Assembly: GCA_026126215.1 (NCBI GenBank)
Contig: JAHCJQ010000004.1
Location: forward strand, 43,094-107,093
Reading direction: 5' to 3'
Origin: Alphaproteobacteria bacterium
Lineage (GTDB): Bacteria > Pseudomonadota > Alphaproteobacteria > Ferrovibrionales > Ferrovibrionaceae
Length of the DNA stretch: 64,000 nt
Below are positions 27,558-35,200 of the stretch, piece after piece (the first letter of the stretch is position 1; each line of letters opens with the position of its first letter). The notes beneath the pieces are model-generated. The model did no database searches. It was not told the origin of the DNA and saw nothing but the letters and a program-made list of their open reading frames with translations. The position numbers and the translations under genes were made by a program.

Positions 27558-28327
27558 GGCAGCCCCTCGCTGTCGGCATTGGCGAGCCTGTCCAGCAGTT
27601 CCGCCTGCATGGCGGCGAGCGCCGGGCTCGCGGCGCTGCGCGGCGGCAGACCGTCCGGGCGGAGCGTCGCCGCGATGCGCGCCGGGCGGCCGGAGAGGAC
27701 ATGCACCTCGTGGCCGAGAATGAGAGCTTCGAGCGGATCATGGGTCACCAGCAGGACGGTCCGTCCAGCGAGCAGCCGGGCGGCGAGGCGCTGCAACCGG
27801 TGCCGGGTCGGCGCGTCGACGGCCGCGAAGGGCTCGTCGAGCAAAACGATCGGGCGGTCCTCATAAAGCGTGCGCGCCAGCGCCACGCGCTGGCGCATGC
27901 CGCCGGAGAGTGCCGCCGGCTGCGTCTCAGCCTGTCCGGCGAGGCCGACCTCGGCCAGCAGCATGCGCGCCCGCTCCCCGTCCGCCGGCTCGCCGCGCAG
28001 GCGGCTGCCGAGCGTCACGTTGTCGCGCGCGTTCAGCCAGGGCAGGAGCTGGTCGCGCTGGTCCATCCAGGCGATGCGCCCCGCCGGCGAACCGGTATCG
28101 TCACAGCGGATCTCGGCATCCCGAACCGGCATCAGCCCGGCTAAGGCGCGCAGCAGGCTGGTCTTGCCGACGCCGCTCGGGCCGAGGAGGCAGGTGAAAC
28201 GGCCAGGCGGAAGGTCGAACGAGAGATCCTGGAACAGGATCTCGGCGCGGAAGCGCAGCGTAAGGCCGCGCACGGTGAGGCCGGAGGCGGGAGTTGGGCG
28301 ACCGAGAGGGCCGTCAAAGACATTCAT
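27554..28327 (-). CDS. thiZ: ThiZ-like ABC transporter ATP-binding protein
   Basis: 257-aa ATPase. Walker A is LLGPSGVGKTSLL near residue 50, the Q-loop is in RIAWMDQRDQLLPW, the signature is LSGGMRQRVALARTL and Walker B is PIVLLDEPFAAVD, followed by the VTHDPLEA switch His. It is first in thiZXY and the start lies only about 10 bases beyond the TPP riboswitch, so translation initiation is probably the regulated step. ATG 28327 is preferred over TTG 28330. Confidence 0.9.
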   Translation of the reverse strand: MNVFDGPLGRPTPASGLTVRGLTLRFRAEILFQDLSFDLPPGRFTCLLGPSGVGKTSLLRALAGLMPVRDAEIRCDDTGSPAGRIAWMDQRDQLLPWLNARDNVTLGSRLRGEPADGERARMLLAEVGLAGQAETQPAALSGGMRQRVALARTLYEDRPIVLLDEPFAAVDAPTRHRLQRLAARLLAGRTVLLVTHDPLEALILGHEVHVLSGRPARIAATLRPDGLPPRSAASPALAAMQAELLDRLANADSEGLP

Positions 28328-28334
28328 CAAACAC

Positions 28335-28424
28335 TCGTCCCTACGCCGGTCTGAACCGGATCAGGTTCGAGGGGTCGTCCCGCGCTTGGGACCTCTCAGC
28401 CGGATGCCCGGCTCCCCCCAGTGG
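28335..28424 (-). promoter_or_regulatory. TPP riboswitch (THI element) upstream of thiZXY
   Basis: Read on the minus strand, the conserved THI-box segments appear in order: a GGGGGGAGCCGGGC start, CTGAGA followed by the variable hairpin GTCCCAAGCGCGGGAC, then CCCCTCGAACCTGATCCGGTT, and CCGGCGTAGGGA. This matches the TPP aptamer. It ends within about 15 bases of the thiZ start codon and has no separate terminator hairpin with U-run, so it most likely blocks ribosome access (GGGACGAG) when TPP is bound. Confidence 0.93.
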
Positions 28425-28476
28425 TGTAGCGACTATAGACGGTGCGGCGGCTAGCGGGAAAGATGAAAATTAGTGA

Positions 28477-28496
28477 ATGTTTCCAAGTGTTTCGCA
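28477..28496 (+). promoter_or_regulatory. 10-bp-period direct repeat upstream of the acyl-AMP ligase gene
   Basis: ATGTTTCCAA followed immediately by GTGTTTCGCA, i.e. (A/G)TGTTTC repeated with a 10-base period. It lies 122 bases before the acyl-AMP ligase start. Similar repeats occur at 31371, 31511 and 37942, all in gaps of the sphingolipid region. One-turn spacing is typical of operators for OmpR-type regulators; no regulator is known. Confidence 0.4.
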
Positions 28497-28618
28497 AGAT
28501 CAACTCAAGAACGTGGGCATGCAATTGACTTGCGGGGCCGCGGCGGTTTTGTTACGCAGCAGCACCTAATTCATGATTCGGCGCCGTCATTGCAGCGTCC
28601 AGCACTCGCACCAGGCCC

Positions 28619-30364
28619 ATGCTCGAACCCACTCCGACGATCAACTCGACCCTGCCGACGCGCGCCAGCGGCTTTGCCCGCCTGACCGACGCGCTCGATT
28701 ATGCCGCGCGGGGGGAAACCGGCCTGAACTTCTACAGCGCGCGCGGCGAGCTGGTGGAGCGGCTGCCCTATGCGCAACTTCGCGCCGATGCGATCGGCCT
28801 GGCACGAAAGCTGATCGCCGCCGGCTTCGCGCCGGGTGAGCGGGTGGCCATGATCGCGGAGACCCATGGCGATTTCATGCGGGCGTTTTTCGGCTGTCAG
28901 TATGCCGGACTGGTCGCGACGCCGCTACCTTTGCCGGCGACGTTCGGCGGACGCCAGGCTTATGTCGAGCAGATCAGCCGGCAGATGCAGTTTTCCGGCG
29001 CCAGCGCCGTTTTCGGGCCGGCGGAGCTGAAGGAGTTCGTGGACGAGGCGGCGGCGCAAGTGCCGAGCCTGCGCCTGAACGGGGTACTCGCAGAGATGCA
29101 CGAGGCCGCGCCGGACGGGGTGATGCTGCCCGAGATCGACCCACAGCAGCTCTCCTACCTGCAATATTCCTCCGGCAGCACCCGCTTCCCCGTCGCCGCC
29201 GCGGTCACCCATGCGGCGGCGATGAGCAACACGACCGCCATCACGCGCCATGGCCTGCATATCGGGCGGGGCGACCGTTGCACATCCTGGCTGCCGCTCT
29301 ATCACGACATGGGACTGATCGGCTTCATGATGACGCCGGTCGCCTGCCAGATGAGCGTCGACTACATTGCGACGCGGGATTTCGCGCGCCGCCCGCTGCT
29401 CTGGCTTCAGCTCATCTCGCGCAATGGCGGTACGCTCTCGTTCAGCCCGAGCTTTGGCTACGATCTCTGCTCGCGGCGGGCGCGCACGGCCAAGGTGGAG
29501 GGGGTGGATCTTTCCTCGTGGCGTTGCGCCGGGATCGGCGCCGACATGATCCGCCCGAACGTGCTGGCGGAGTTCATCGAGCGGTTCGCGCCGCACGGTT
29601 TCCGGCCCGGCGCCTTCGTGCCGAGCTATGGCCTGGCTGAATCGACGCTCGCGGTGAGTTTCGCGCCGCTGGGAAGGGGCTTCGACGTGGACAGGGTCGA
29701 TCTCGACCGCGTGGCGGAAGACGTGGCGGAACCTGCCGGCCCCGAGACCAGGCGGACACGGGATTTCGTCCTGTGCGGCGTACCGATGCCCGACCATGCC
29801 GTGGAGATCCGGCGGGCAGATGGCAGTCTCTGTGGCCAGCGCGAGATCGGTCGGGTCTACACAAGGGGCCCCAGCCTGATGCGGGAGTATTTCGCCAAGC
29901 CGGAGGAGACGGCGGCGGTGATGGACAGCGCCGGCTGGCTCGATACCGGCGATCTCGGCTACTGGATCGGCGACCAGATCGTGATCACCGGCCGGATGAA
30001 GGATCTGATTATCGTCAATGGCCGCAATCTCTGGCCACAGGACCTGGAATGGTCGGTCGAGCGGGAAGTCGAGGGTCTGCGCAGCGGGGACGTCGCCGCC
30101 ATTTCGGTCGATCAGGGGGAGCGGGAGCGCGTGGTTCTGCTGGTGGAATGCCGGCTGCGCAAACCGGCGGAACGCGCCGACCTGGCACAGCGCATCTCCG
30201 GCGCGGTGCAGTCGCTGCATGGCACGGAATGCGACGTGGTGCTGGTGCCTCCGCATGCGTTGCCGCAGACCTCGTCGGGCAAGTTGAGCCGCTCGCGCGC
30301 CAGGCAGAGCTATCTGCGCGGAGAGTATGACGAGGTGGCCGTTCCCGCTGCCTCCGGCGGCTAG
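28619..30364 (+). CDS. fatty acyl-AMP ligase / acyl-ACP synthetase
   Basis: 581-aa adenylate-forming enzyme of the FAAL type. The phosphate-binding P-loop is YLQYSSGSTRFPVA, A4 reads SWLPLYHDMGLIG, A5 is PSYGLAEST, A7 is LDTGDLGYW and A8 is ITGRMKDLIIVNGRNLWPQDLE. FAALs activate a fatty acid as acyl-AMP and load it on an ACP. In Caulobacter-type sphingolipid clusters an acyl-ACP synthetase of this class charges the dedicated ACP, the acyl donor for serine palmitoyltransferase or ceramide formation. The reductase, ACP and SPT genes downstream on the same strand make that role likely. Confidence 0.88.
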   Translation: MLEPTPTINSTLPTRASGFARLTDALDYAARGETGLNFYSARGELVERLPYAQLRADAIGLARKLIAAGFAPGERVAMIAETHGDFMRAFFGCQYAGLVATPLPLPATFGGRQAYVEQISRQMQFSGASAVFGPAELKEFVDEAAAQVPSLRLNGVLAEMHEAAPDGVMLPEIDPQQLSYLQYSSGSTRFPVAAAVTHAAAMSNTTAITRHGLHIGRGDRCTSWLPLYHDMGLIGFMMTPVACQMSVDYIATRDFARRPLLWLQLISRNGGTLSFSPSFGYDLCSRRARTAKVEGVDLSSWRCAGIGADMIRPNVLAEFIERFAPHGFRPGAFVPSYGLAESTLAVSFAPLGRGFDVDRVDLDRVAEDVAEPAGPETRRTRDFVLCGVPMPDHAVEIRRADGSLCGQREIGRVYTRGPSLMREYFAKPEETAAVMDSAGWLDTGDLGYWIGDQIVITGRMKDLIIVNGRNLWPQDLEWSVEREVEGLRSGDVAAISVDQGERERVVLLVECRLRKPAERADLAQRISGAVQSLHGTECDVVLVPPHALPQTSSGKLSRSRARQSYLRGEYDEVAVPAASGG

Positions 30365-30368
30365 CGTC

Positions 30369-31310
30369 ATGTCCGGCCTGGTGTCGGTGACCGGCGGGAC
30401 CGGGTTCATCGGCCTGCATCTGGTCCGGGCCCTGCATCGTTCCGGCTGGCGGCTGCGGCTGCTGGCGCGACGCCTGCCGGTACACCCGGCCATCGCCGAC
30501 ATCCGTTTCGAACTGGTGACCGGCGAACTGCGGGATCCGATGGCGCTGGAGCGGCTGGTGGCGGGGGCGGACGCGGTGGTGCATCTCGCCGGCGCGATCA
30601 AGGCGACGTCGCGGCGGGAGTTCTATGCGGCCAACGCGGAAGGCACGGCCGGACTTGCGCGTGCGGCGCGGCAGGCGGGGGTCGGGCGGCTGGTACTCGT
30701 CTCCTCGCTCGCCGCGCGCGAACCGCTGCTGTCGGATTATGCCGCAAGCAAACGCGAGGGCGAGGAGAGGGCGCGGCGGGAAGCGGGACCGGTGCCCTGG
30801 ACGATCCTGCGGCCGGCCGCCGTCTATGGCCCATGGGACCGTGAGACCCTGGCGATATTCCGGCTGGCAAGGCTTGGCATTCTTCCGGTTCCGGGTCAGG
30901 TCACCGGTCGGCTCGGCCTGATCCATGTGCAGGATGTCGCAGAAGCCATTCTGCATGCGCTTGCGGGCGAGGGGAGCGGTGGCGTGCATGCGCTCGACGA
31001 CGGCGCCCCGGCGGGACATTCCTGGCCGGAGCTGGCCGCGGCGGCCGGTGATGCGATCGGCCGTCGGCTCCGCCTGGTGCGGGTGCCGGCGGCGCTGCTG
31101 CGCAGCTATGGCTTCGCCGCCGGGGGCCTAGCCCGCCTTTTCGGGCGGGCGGCGATGGTGGGTCCCGGAAAGGTGGCGGAAATGCTGCATCAGGACTGGA
31201 GCGCCGGTGCGGACAGTTTCAGCCGGGACTCGACTTGGCGTCCTGCCGTCGGGCTTGGACCAGGTTTCGCCGCCACTTGCCAATGGTATCGCGCGCAGGA
31301 GTGGCTGTGA
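30369..31310 (+). CDS. NAD(P)-dependent epimerase/dehydratase-family reductase, CerR-like
   Basis: 313-aa extended/atypical SDR. The Rossmann motif is TGGTGFIGLHL at about residue 8, and the active-site pair is YAASK near 125. In the Caulobacter sphingolipid cluster a protein of this type (CerR) reduces the keto group of the sphingoid or ceramide intermediate, and the location between acyl-AMP ligase and ACP/SPT fits. ATG 30369 follows the ligase stop by four bases; the longer frame from 30327 overlaps the ligase and begins before the glycine motif without similarity. Substrate assignment is by context. Confidence 0.8.
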   Translation: MSGLVSVTGGTGFIGLHLVRALHRSGWRLRLLARRLPVHPAIADIRFELVTGELRDPMALERLVAGADAVVHLAGAIKATSRREFYAANAEGTAGLARAARQAGVGRLVLVSSLAAREPLLSDYAASKREGEERARREAGPVPWTILRPAAVYGPWDRETLAIFRLARLGILPVPGQVTGRLGLIHVQDVAEAILHALAGEGSGGVHALDDGAPAGHSWPELAAAAGDAIGRRLRLVRVPAALLRSYGFAAGGLARLFGRAAMVGPGKVAEMLHQDWSAGADSFSRDSTWRPAVGLGPGFAATCQWYRAQEWL

Positions 31311-31317
31311 GCGGCGG

Positions 31318-31340
31318 AGTAACGTCTTGTTGCAAAGAGT
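31318..31340 (+). promoter_or_regulatory. shared element AGTAAC-N6-TTGCAAAGAGT, copy 1
   Basis: AGTAAC at 31318-31323 and TTGCAAAGAGT at 31330-31340 with six bases between. The same 17 fixed bases at the same spacing recur at 43020-43042 upstream of the fatty acid hydroxylase gene. A core match (CTTTGCAAGG) is at 37905-37914. Function unknown; probable operator. Confidence 0.45.
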
Positions 31341-31510
31341 GATTCCAGCGATTCCGGCAACAAAATCCTCGTGTTACGGAATGATTTCAACTAACGCCCG
31401 GCGTTCGGCAGGATGCTGGCGAGAGTCGCGGAGCAAAGAATAAAAAGAATCCCGTGATATCACCTAATACCGATTAAATAATATAACGCGCCGCCATCAT
31501 ACTCAAGGTT

Positions 31511-31530
31511 ATGTTACGAAATGTTACAAA
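31511..31530 (+). promoter_or_regulatory. tandem direct repeat ATGTTACGAA / ATGTTACAAA
   Basis: Two adjacent 10-base units that differ at one position, lying 194 bases upstream of the ACP gene. A diverged copy (GTGTTACGGA ATGATTTCAA) is at 31371-31390. The GAAATGTTAC core recurs in reverse orientation at 43021-43030. Probable site for a dimeric regulator bound on one face of the helix. Confidence 0.45.
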
Positions 31531-31623
31531 TAATATCTTCAAATTCCACAATAAATATTTCATCTAGTCATTGGTTTTGGCTGTCAGGCAGATTTGAATC
31601 ATCGAAACTTAAAGGATTTGCTT

Positions 31624-31643
31624 AATTTCGCTATTGCGAAATT
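31624..31643. repeat. perfect inverted repeat AATTTCGC-TATT-GCGAAATT
   Basis: Eight-base arms with a four-base loop, 80 bases upstream of the ACP start. No U-run follows, so a terminator is unlikely; it could be an operator or leader-RNA hairpin. Confidence 0.5.
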
Positions 31644-31723
31644 GGCCGAAACGGTGAAAAGCTGCGCGCGCAGATTGAAGGCCCCTGGGGGCAGGCCGTG
31701 GCGACGAGTGGAAGAGGCTGGCA

Positions 31724-31993
31724 TTGAACGGAAGCATCGCAGTGGCGGAAGCAGGTTATGACGAGGTCCTGCGGGACGTGATGACGTTCCTCAACGATCA
31801 GACGAAGCGGCGCTACGAGATCACCGAGAGCACCAACATGGCGCGTGATCTCAATCTGGATTCGCTTGCCGTCATGGATGTCCTGCTGGCGCTCGAGGAC
31901 AAGTTCGATGTGTCGATTCCGATCAACCATCTGGCCGAGATCCAGACGGTGAGCGATCTGGCCCGGACGATCATCGACATCAAGAAGGGATGA
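31724..31993 (+). CDS. acyl carrier protein of the sphingolipid cluster
   Basis: 89-aa ACP. The phosphopantetheine attachment site is Ser47 in DLNLDSLAVMD, within a typical four-helix ACP length. The TTG start has GGAAGAGG six bases upstream; a GTG at 31742 is the alternative. It is nine bases ahead of the serine palmitoyltransferase gene. A dedicated ACP next to spt occurs in Caulobacter and Sphingomonas, where it presents the acyl chain to serine palmitoyltransferase, loaded by the acyl-ACP synthetase. Not the housekeeping AcpP: sequence is diverged and no fab genes surround it. Confidence 0.88.
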   Translation: MNGSIAVAEAGYDEVLRDVMTFLNDQTKRRYEITESTNMARDLNLDSLAVMDVLLALEDKFDVSIPINHLAEIQTVSDLARTIIDIKKG

Positions 31994-32002
31994 AATAACA
32001 AA

Positions 32003-33220
32003 ATGTCGCTTCTCGCCCGCTTCACCCATGTCGCGAACAACTATGGCAAGGCGACCGCCCTGGGCGCGAATCCCTTCAAGGTCCGCATGGAGAAGGTGAT
32101 CTCGCCGACCGAGGCCATCGTCAATGGACGCCAGACCACCCTTGCCGGCACCCACAACTATCTCGGCCTGACTTTCGACGCCGATTGCATCGAGGCCGCC
32201 ATCGCCGCCCTGCGCCAGGAGGGGACCGGGACGACCGGCTCGCGCGTCGCCAATGGCAGTTACAGCCACCATCGCGGCCTCGAGGATGAGCTGGCGGAGT
32301 TTTTCGGCCGGCGCCATGCCATGGTTTTCTCCACCGGCTACCAGGCCAATCTCGGCATGCTCTCGGCATTGGTCGGCCCGGACGACCATCTGGTCATCGA
32401 CGCGGACTGCCATGCGAGCATCTATGACGGCTGCAAGCTGGCCGGCGCCAAGGTGACACGATTCCGTCACAATGATCCGGCGGACCTGGAAAAGCGCCTG
32501 CGCCGGCTGGCCGCCGAGGGCGGCAACAAGCTGATCGTCATCGAAGGCATCTACAGCATGTTGGGCGACGAGGCGCCGCTTCGGGAAATCGTCGAGGTCA
32601 AGAAGAAGTACGGCGCCTATCTCCTGGTGGACGAAGCGCATTCCGTCGGCGTGCTGGGCGAGCGGGGCCGCGGGCTGGCGGAAGCCGCTGGCTGCGAGGC
32701 GGACGTTGATTTCGTGGTTGGCACCTTCTCCAAGAGCTTCGGTTCGGTCGGGGGCTTCTGCGTGTCCGACATGGAAGGCTTCGACCTGCTGCGCGTGGCG
32801 AGCCGTCCCTACACCTTCACCGCCTCGCTGCCTCCTTCGGTCATGGCCTCGGTGCGTGCGGCGCTCAAGGCGCTGCAGGAGCGCCCGGAACTGCGCCGCA
32901 AGCTGCATGATAATGCGGCGCTGCTCTATGGCGAGCTTTCGCGCTCGGGCTTCACCCTTGGCCCGGTGGTGAATCCCATCGTGGCGGTACGGCTCGAGGA
33001 TCCGGAGACGGCAATCCGTTTCTGGAACGGCCTGCTGGAGCGGGGCGTCTATGTCAACCTGGCCCTGCCGCCGGCGACGCCCAATGGCTGGTCGATGCTG
33101 CGTGTGAGCGTAAGCGCGGCGCATAGCGCCAAGCAGCTCATGCATATCGCCGCCGTCTTCCGCGACGTCGCCTACGACCTCGGCATTCTCGAGATGCCGG
33201 TTCGCGCCGCGGCTTTCTGA
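32003..33220 (+). CDS. spt: serine palmitoyltransferase
   Basis: 405-aa PLP-dependent alpha-oxoamine synthase that condenses serine with an acyl thioester to 3-ketosphinganine, the first step of sphingolipid synthesis. It matches the soluble bacterial SPT type: GTHNYLGLTFD at 49, GTGTTGSRVANGSY at 74, His137 in DADCHASIYDG stacking on PLP, DEAHSVGVLG with Asp210 and His213, and PLP lysine K244 in GTFSKSFGSVGGF. Placement directly after an ACP and near acyl-AMP ligase, reductase and ceramide synthase candidates supports SPT rather than KBL or AONS. It is clearly a different subfamily from the CqsA-like enzyme at 6.6-7.8 kb. Confidence 0.93.
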   Translation: MSLLARFTHVANNYGKATALGANPFKVRMEKVISPTEAIVNGRQTTLAGTHNYLGLTFDADCIEAAIAALRQEGTGTTGSRVANGSYSHHRGLEDELAEFFGRRHAMVFSTGYQANLGMLSALVGPDDHLVIDADCHASIYDGCKLAGAKVTRFRHNDPADLEKRLRRLAAEGGNKLIVIEGIYSMLGDEAPLREIVEVKKKYGAYLLVDEAHSVGVLGERGRGLAEAAGCEADVDFVVGTFSKSFGSVGGFCVSDMEGFDLLRVASRPYTFTASLPPSVMASVRAALKALQERPELRRKLHDNAALLYGELSRSGFTLGPVVNPIVAVRLEDPETAIRFWNGLLERGVYVNLALPPATPNGWSMLRVSVSAAHSAKQLMHIAAVFRDVAYDLGILEMPVRAAAF

Positions 33221-33228
33221 TATTGCGC

Positions 33229-33251
33229 GGTCGCGCCGGGGAGGCGCGACC
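33229..33251. terminator. possible bidirectional terminator between spt and the Tam41-like gene
   Basis: GGTCGCGC/GCGCGACC, 8-bp arms with a 7-base loop, exactly in the 39-base gap between two convergent genes. No clear T-run on either side, so the call rests on position and stem strength. Confidence 0.4.
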
Positions 33252-33259
33252 CGCCCCGC

Positions 33260-34219
33260 TCAGCGCAGTGCGCCGATCCGGTAGAGACGCCACAGAACCC
33301 TGGGCGCGGCCAGGATCGGGTGGCGGCGCTGCCAGTCGCTGACCTCGACCCGAACGCCGGCATGCCGCTCGACTTTCCAGAGCGCATAGTCGACCGCCCC
33401 ATCGAACGTGAACACGGCCTTCACCAGTCGCGCGAGATTGCGCAGCTTGCCCTTCAGTCGTTCCCGCCGCCAGCGGCGCGCGGCGGCGCGGCGCAACGAT
33501 GAAGGGATGCTGATCTTCAGACCTTCGCCCTCGCCGGCAACCTCGAAGCCGGCAGCCTTTATGGCCGGAAACGCGAGTGCCTCGTAACGGGCCGGATATT
33601 GCTCGACGATCAGTTCGGGGCGGTTGGCGCGTTCGGCGCGCAGTTCCGCACCGAAGGTGAGCGCATAGAGCCCGCTCCAGAAGCCGCGCGGCGTGACACG
33701 TTCGGGCAGCAACGGCGCGAGCCGGCTGGTCGCGGTGACGATGGCATCTGCAAGCAGGCCGGCGAGACGGCGGGCATGGGCCTCGTCCCTGACATGGCAA
33801 GCCGCGACGGGTTGGGAGAAGCGCGCCCAGATGGTCGTGTCGCGCGCATCGGGCCCCACGGCGCGTGCGAAATCGTCGAGCGAGATGACCGCGACCTTGG
33901 CCTGAAGGTCGCTCCCTTCCAGGCTTGCGCGGGTGAAGAGGACGTTGGGCGGGAGCAGCCGATTGCCCAATCGCAGGAGCGCACTCCCGAAGATGCCGCG
34001 ATAATCGTCCACCAGCAGATAGAAATCGAGCAGTCCGCCGGGATCGCGGTTGCGCAGGCAGGACCCGTAGAAGAGCACCGCCGCCACGTTCTCCGCGCCA
34101 TGGCGACGCAAGAGTTCGCGGGCGAAGGCCCCTGCCTCGGGCATGGCCTCTGCCGCCAAGGCGGTCATCTCCGCCGCGATGCGGTCTTCGATCTCGGCAC
34201 GCGCCTGCTTGTCCGACAT
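33260..34219 (-). CDS. Tam41-like CTP:lipid-phosphate cytidylyltransferase candidate
   Basis: 319-aa nucleotidyltransferase-fold protein. The GS and acidic motifs are FYGSCLR (Gly52-Ser53) and GLLDFYLLVDDY (Asp65, Asp71, Asp72). This spacing and the LDF-x-VDD wording resemble mitochondrial Tam41/Mmp37, the CDP-diacylglycerol synthase, more than ordinary Pol-beta nucleotidyltransferases. Further Tam41-like blocks are AKVAVISLDDF, IWARFSQPV and LLPERVTPRGFWSGLYALTFGAELR. Next to a lipid-kinase gene and a CDP-alcohol phosphatidyltransferase gene, it may turn ceramide 1-phosphate into CDP-ceramide; this substrate is inference. It is last of a three-gene minus-strand operon. Confidence 0.7.
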   Translation of the reverse strand: MSDKQARAEIEDRIAAEMTALAAEAMPEAGAFARELLRRHGAENVAAVLFYGSCLRNRDPGGLLDFYLLVDDYRGIFGSALLRLGNRLLPPNVLFTRASLEGSDLQAKVAVISLDDFARAVGPDARDTTIWARFSQPVAACHVRDEAHARRLAGLLADAIVTATSRLAPLLPERVTPRGFWSGLYALTFGAELRAERANRPELIVEQYPARYEALAFPAIKAAGFEVAGEGEGLKISIPSSLRRAAARRWRRERLKGKLRNLARLVKAVFTFDGAVDYALWKVERHAGVRVEVSDWQRRHPILAAPRVLWRLYRIGALR

Positions 34220-34229
34220 GATCTTGCCG

Positions 34230-35189
34230 TCAAACCTTCACGAAGCGTAGCGTCCGCTCTGCCGTAAGCCTAACCGGTTTGCCCGGCTCCGGCACGACGA
34301 TCTCGCCATCGAGCACCATCGGTGTGTCGAGCCAGATGGCGATCTGCCGCGCGCGACCTCCGGCATAGCCTCGCTCGCGCATCCAACGCCAGGGCCGGCC
34401 GGTGAAGAAAGTGGGCAGCGCAAGGCTCAGGCAGCGTGGCGGCGCCAGACAGTCGATGTAACGCATGCCGCCCTCGCCCTGATCCCAAAAGGGCCAGAGG
34501 CCGAGAATCAGATGGTCCAGCGTACTCACCACGAGGAAGAGCCGCCGCTCGCCGGGCACGCATGAGCCATCGACTTCGAGGCGCAGGGGACGGCCCGCAT
34601 GGAGGCTGCCTTCGCCGCGCCGGAACAGCACGGAAAGCAGCGTGCCGGCGATGCTCATACCGGCGGCGGCGCTCCGCTTGGCGCCGGCGGGATGCAGCCG
34701 GTCGTGCGCGAGGCGCGTCGCGTCATGCACGCCGGCCGCGCCAAAAAAACAGCCGGCGCGCGGCGCCTCGCCGCCGGTCCGTAGTTCGAGGACCGGGCGC
34801 TCGATGGTCGTGGCGGCGAGGCGGACAGGATCATCCCCCGTTGCGGCGAGCCGGCGGACCGCGTCGAGCCGGTCGCCTTGTGTCCCATAATTCTGCGCGA
34901 TCAGGTTCAACATTCCGCCGGCCAGTACGGCCAGACGTGGTTGCCAGCCATCATCTGGCCGGCGCAGTATTTCGGTCATCACGGCGGAAACAGTGCCGTC
35001 GCCACCATCTACGCAAATCGTGCCGATACCCTCGGCCGCGAACCCTTCAATGGCGGGGGGCAGATCCTCGGGCCGGCGAAACTCCGCGATGCGGACGGCC
35101 GGATTGCCGGCGAGCGCGCGTGCGAATGCGCTGCCGCTCTTCTTGTTCAGCGTGCTGAGCGGGTTCGTGATCAGGCCGATGATGCTCAT
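34230..35189 (-). CDS. diacylglycerol/ceramide kinase-like lipid kinase
   Basis: 319-aa member of the DAGK catalytic family. The nucleotide motif is DGGDGTVS at residues 61-68, preceded by an N-terminal GLITNPLS typical of the family, with a GGMLNLIAQN block near 100 that replaces the usual GTxNxxA. The C-terminal half forms the beta-rich lipid-binding domain. In Caulobacter a homologous kinase phosphorylates ceramide on the way to ceramide phosphoglycerate, and this gene's place inside a sphingolipid cluster suggests the same substrate. It lies 11 bases after the phosphatidyltransferase gene and 10 before the Tam41-like gene. A frame extending to 35912 was rejected as antisense-free overlap. 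Confidence 0.82.
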   Translation of the reverse strand: MSIIGLITNPLSTLNKKSGSAFARALAGNPAVRIAEFRRPEDLPPAIEGFAAEGIGTICVDGGDGTVSAVMTEILRRPDDGWQPRLAVLAGGMLNLIAQNYGTQGDRLDAVRRLAATGDDPVRLAATTIERPVLELRTGGEAPRAGCFFGAAGVHDATRLAHDRLHPAGAKRSAAAGMSIAGTLLSVLFRRGEGSLHAGRPLRLEVDGSCVPGERRLFLVVSTLDHLILGLWPFWDQGEGGMRYIDCLAPPRCLSLALPTFFTGRPWRWMRERGYAGGRARQIAIWLDTPMVLDGEIVVPEPGKPVRLTAERTLRFVKV

Positions 35190-35200
35190 GCCGGTCGTGT

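Larger units (their letters stand above)
31311..31723. other. 413-base AT-rich intergenic region upstream of the ACP-SPT genes
   Basis: No gene seen. The stretch is clearly more AT-rich than its surroundings. It holds AGTAAC-N6-TTGCAAAGAGT at 31318-31340, direct repeats with 10-base period at 31371-31390 and 31511-31530, and a perfect 8-bp stem hairpin at 31624-31643. It is the likely regulatory region for the ACP and serine palmitoyltransferase genes. Confidence 0.6.

Noticed and set aside
31511..31530. Pho box
   Set aside because: The units have a 10-base period and TGTTAC core instead of the 11-base-period CTGTCAT of PhoB sites.
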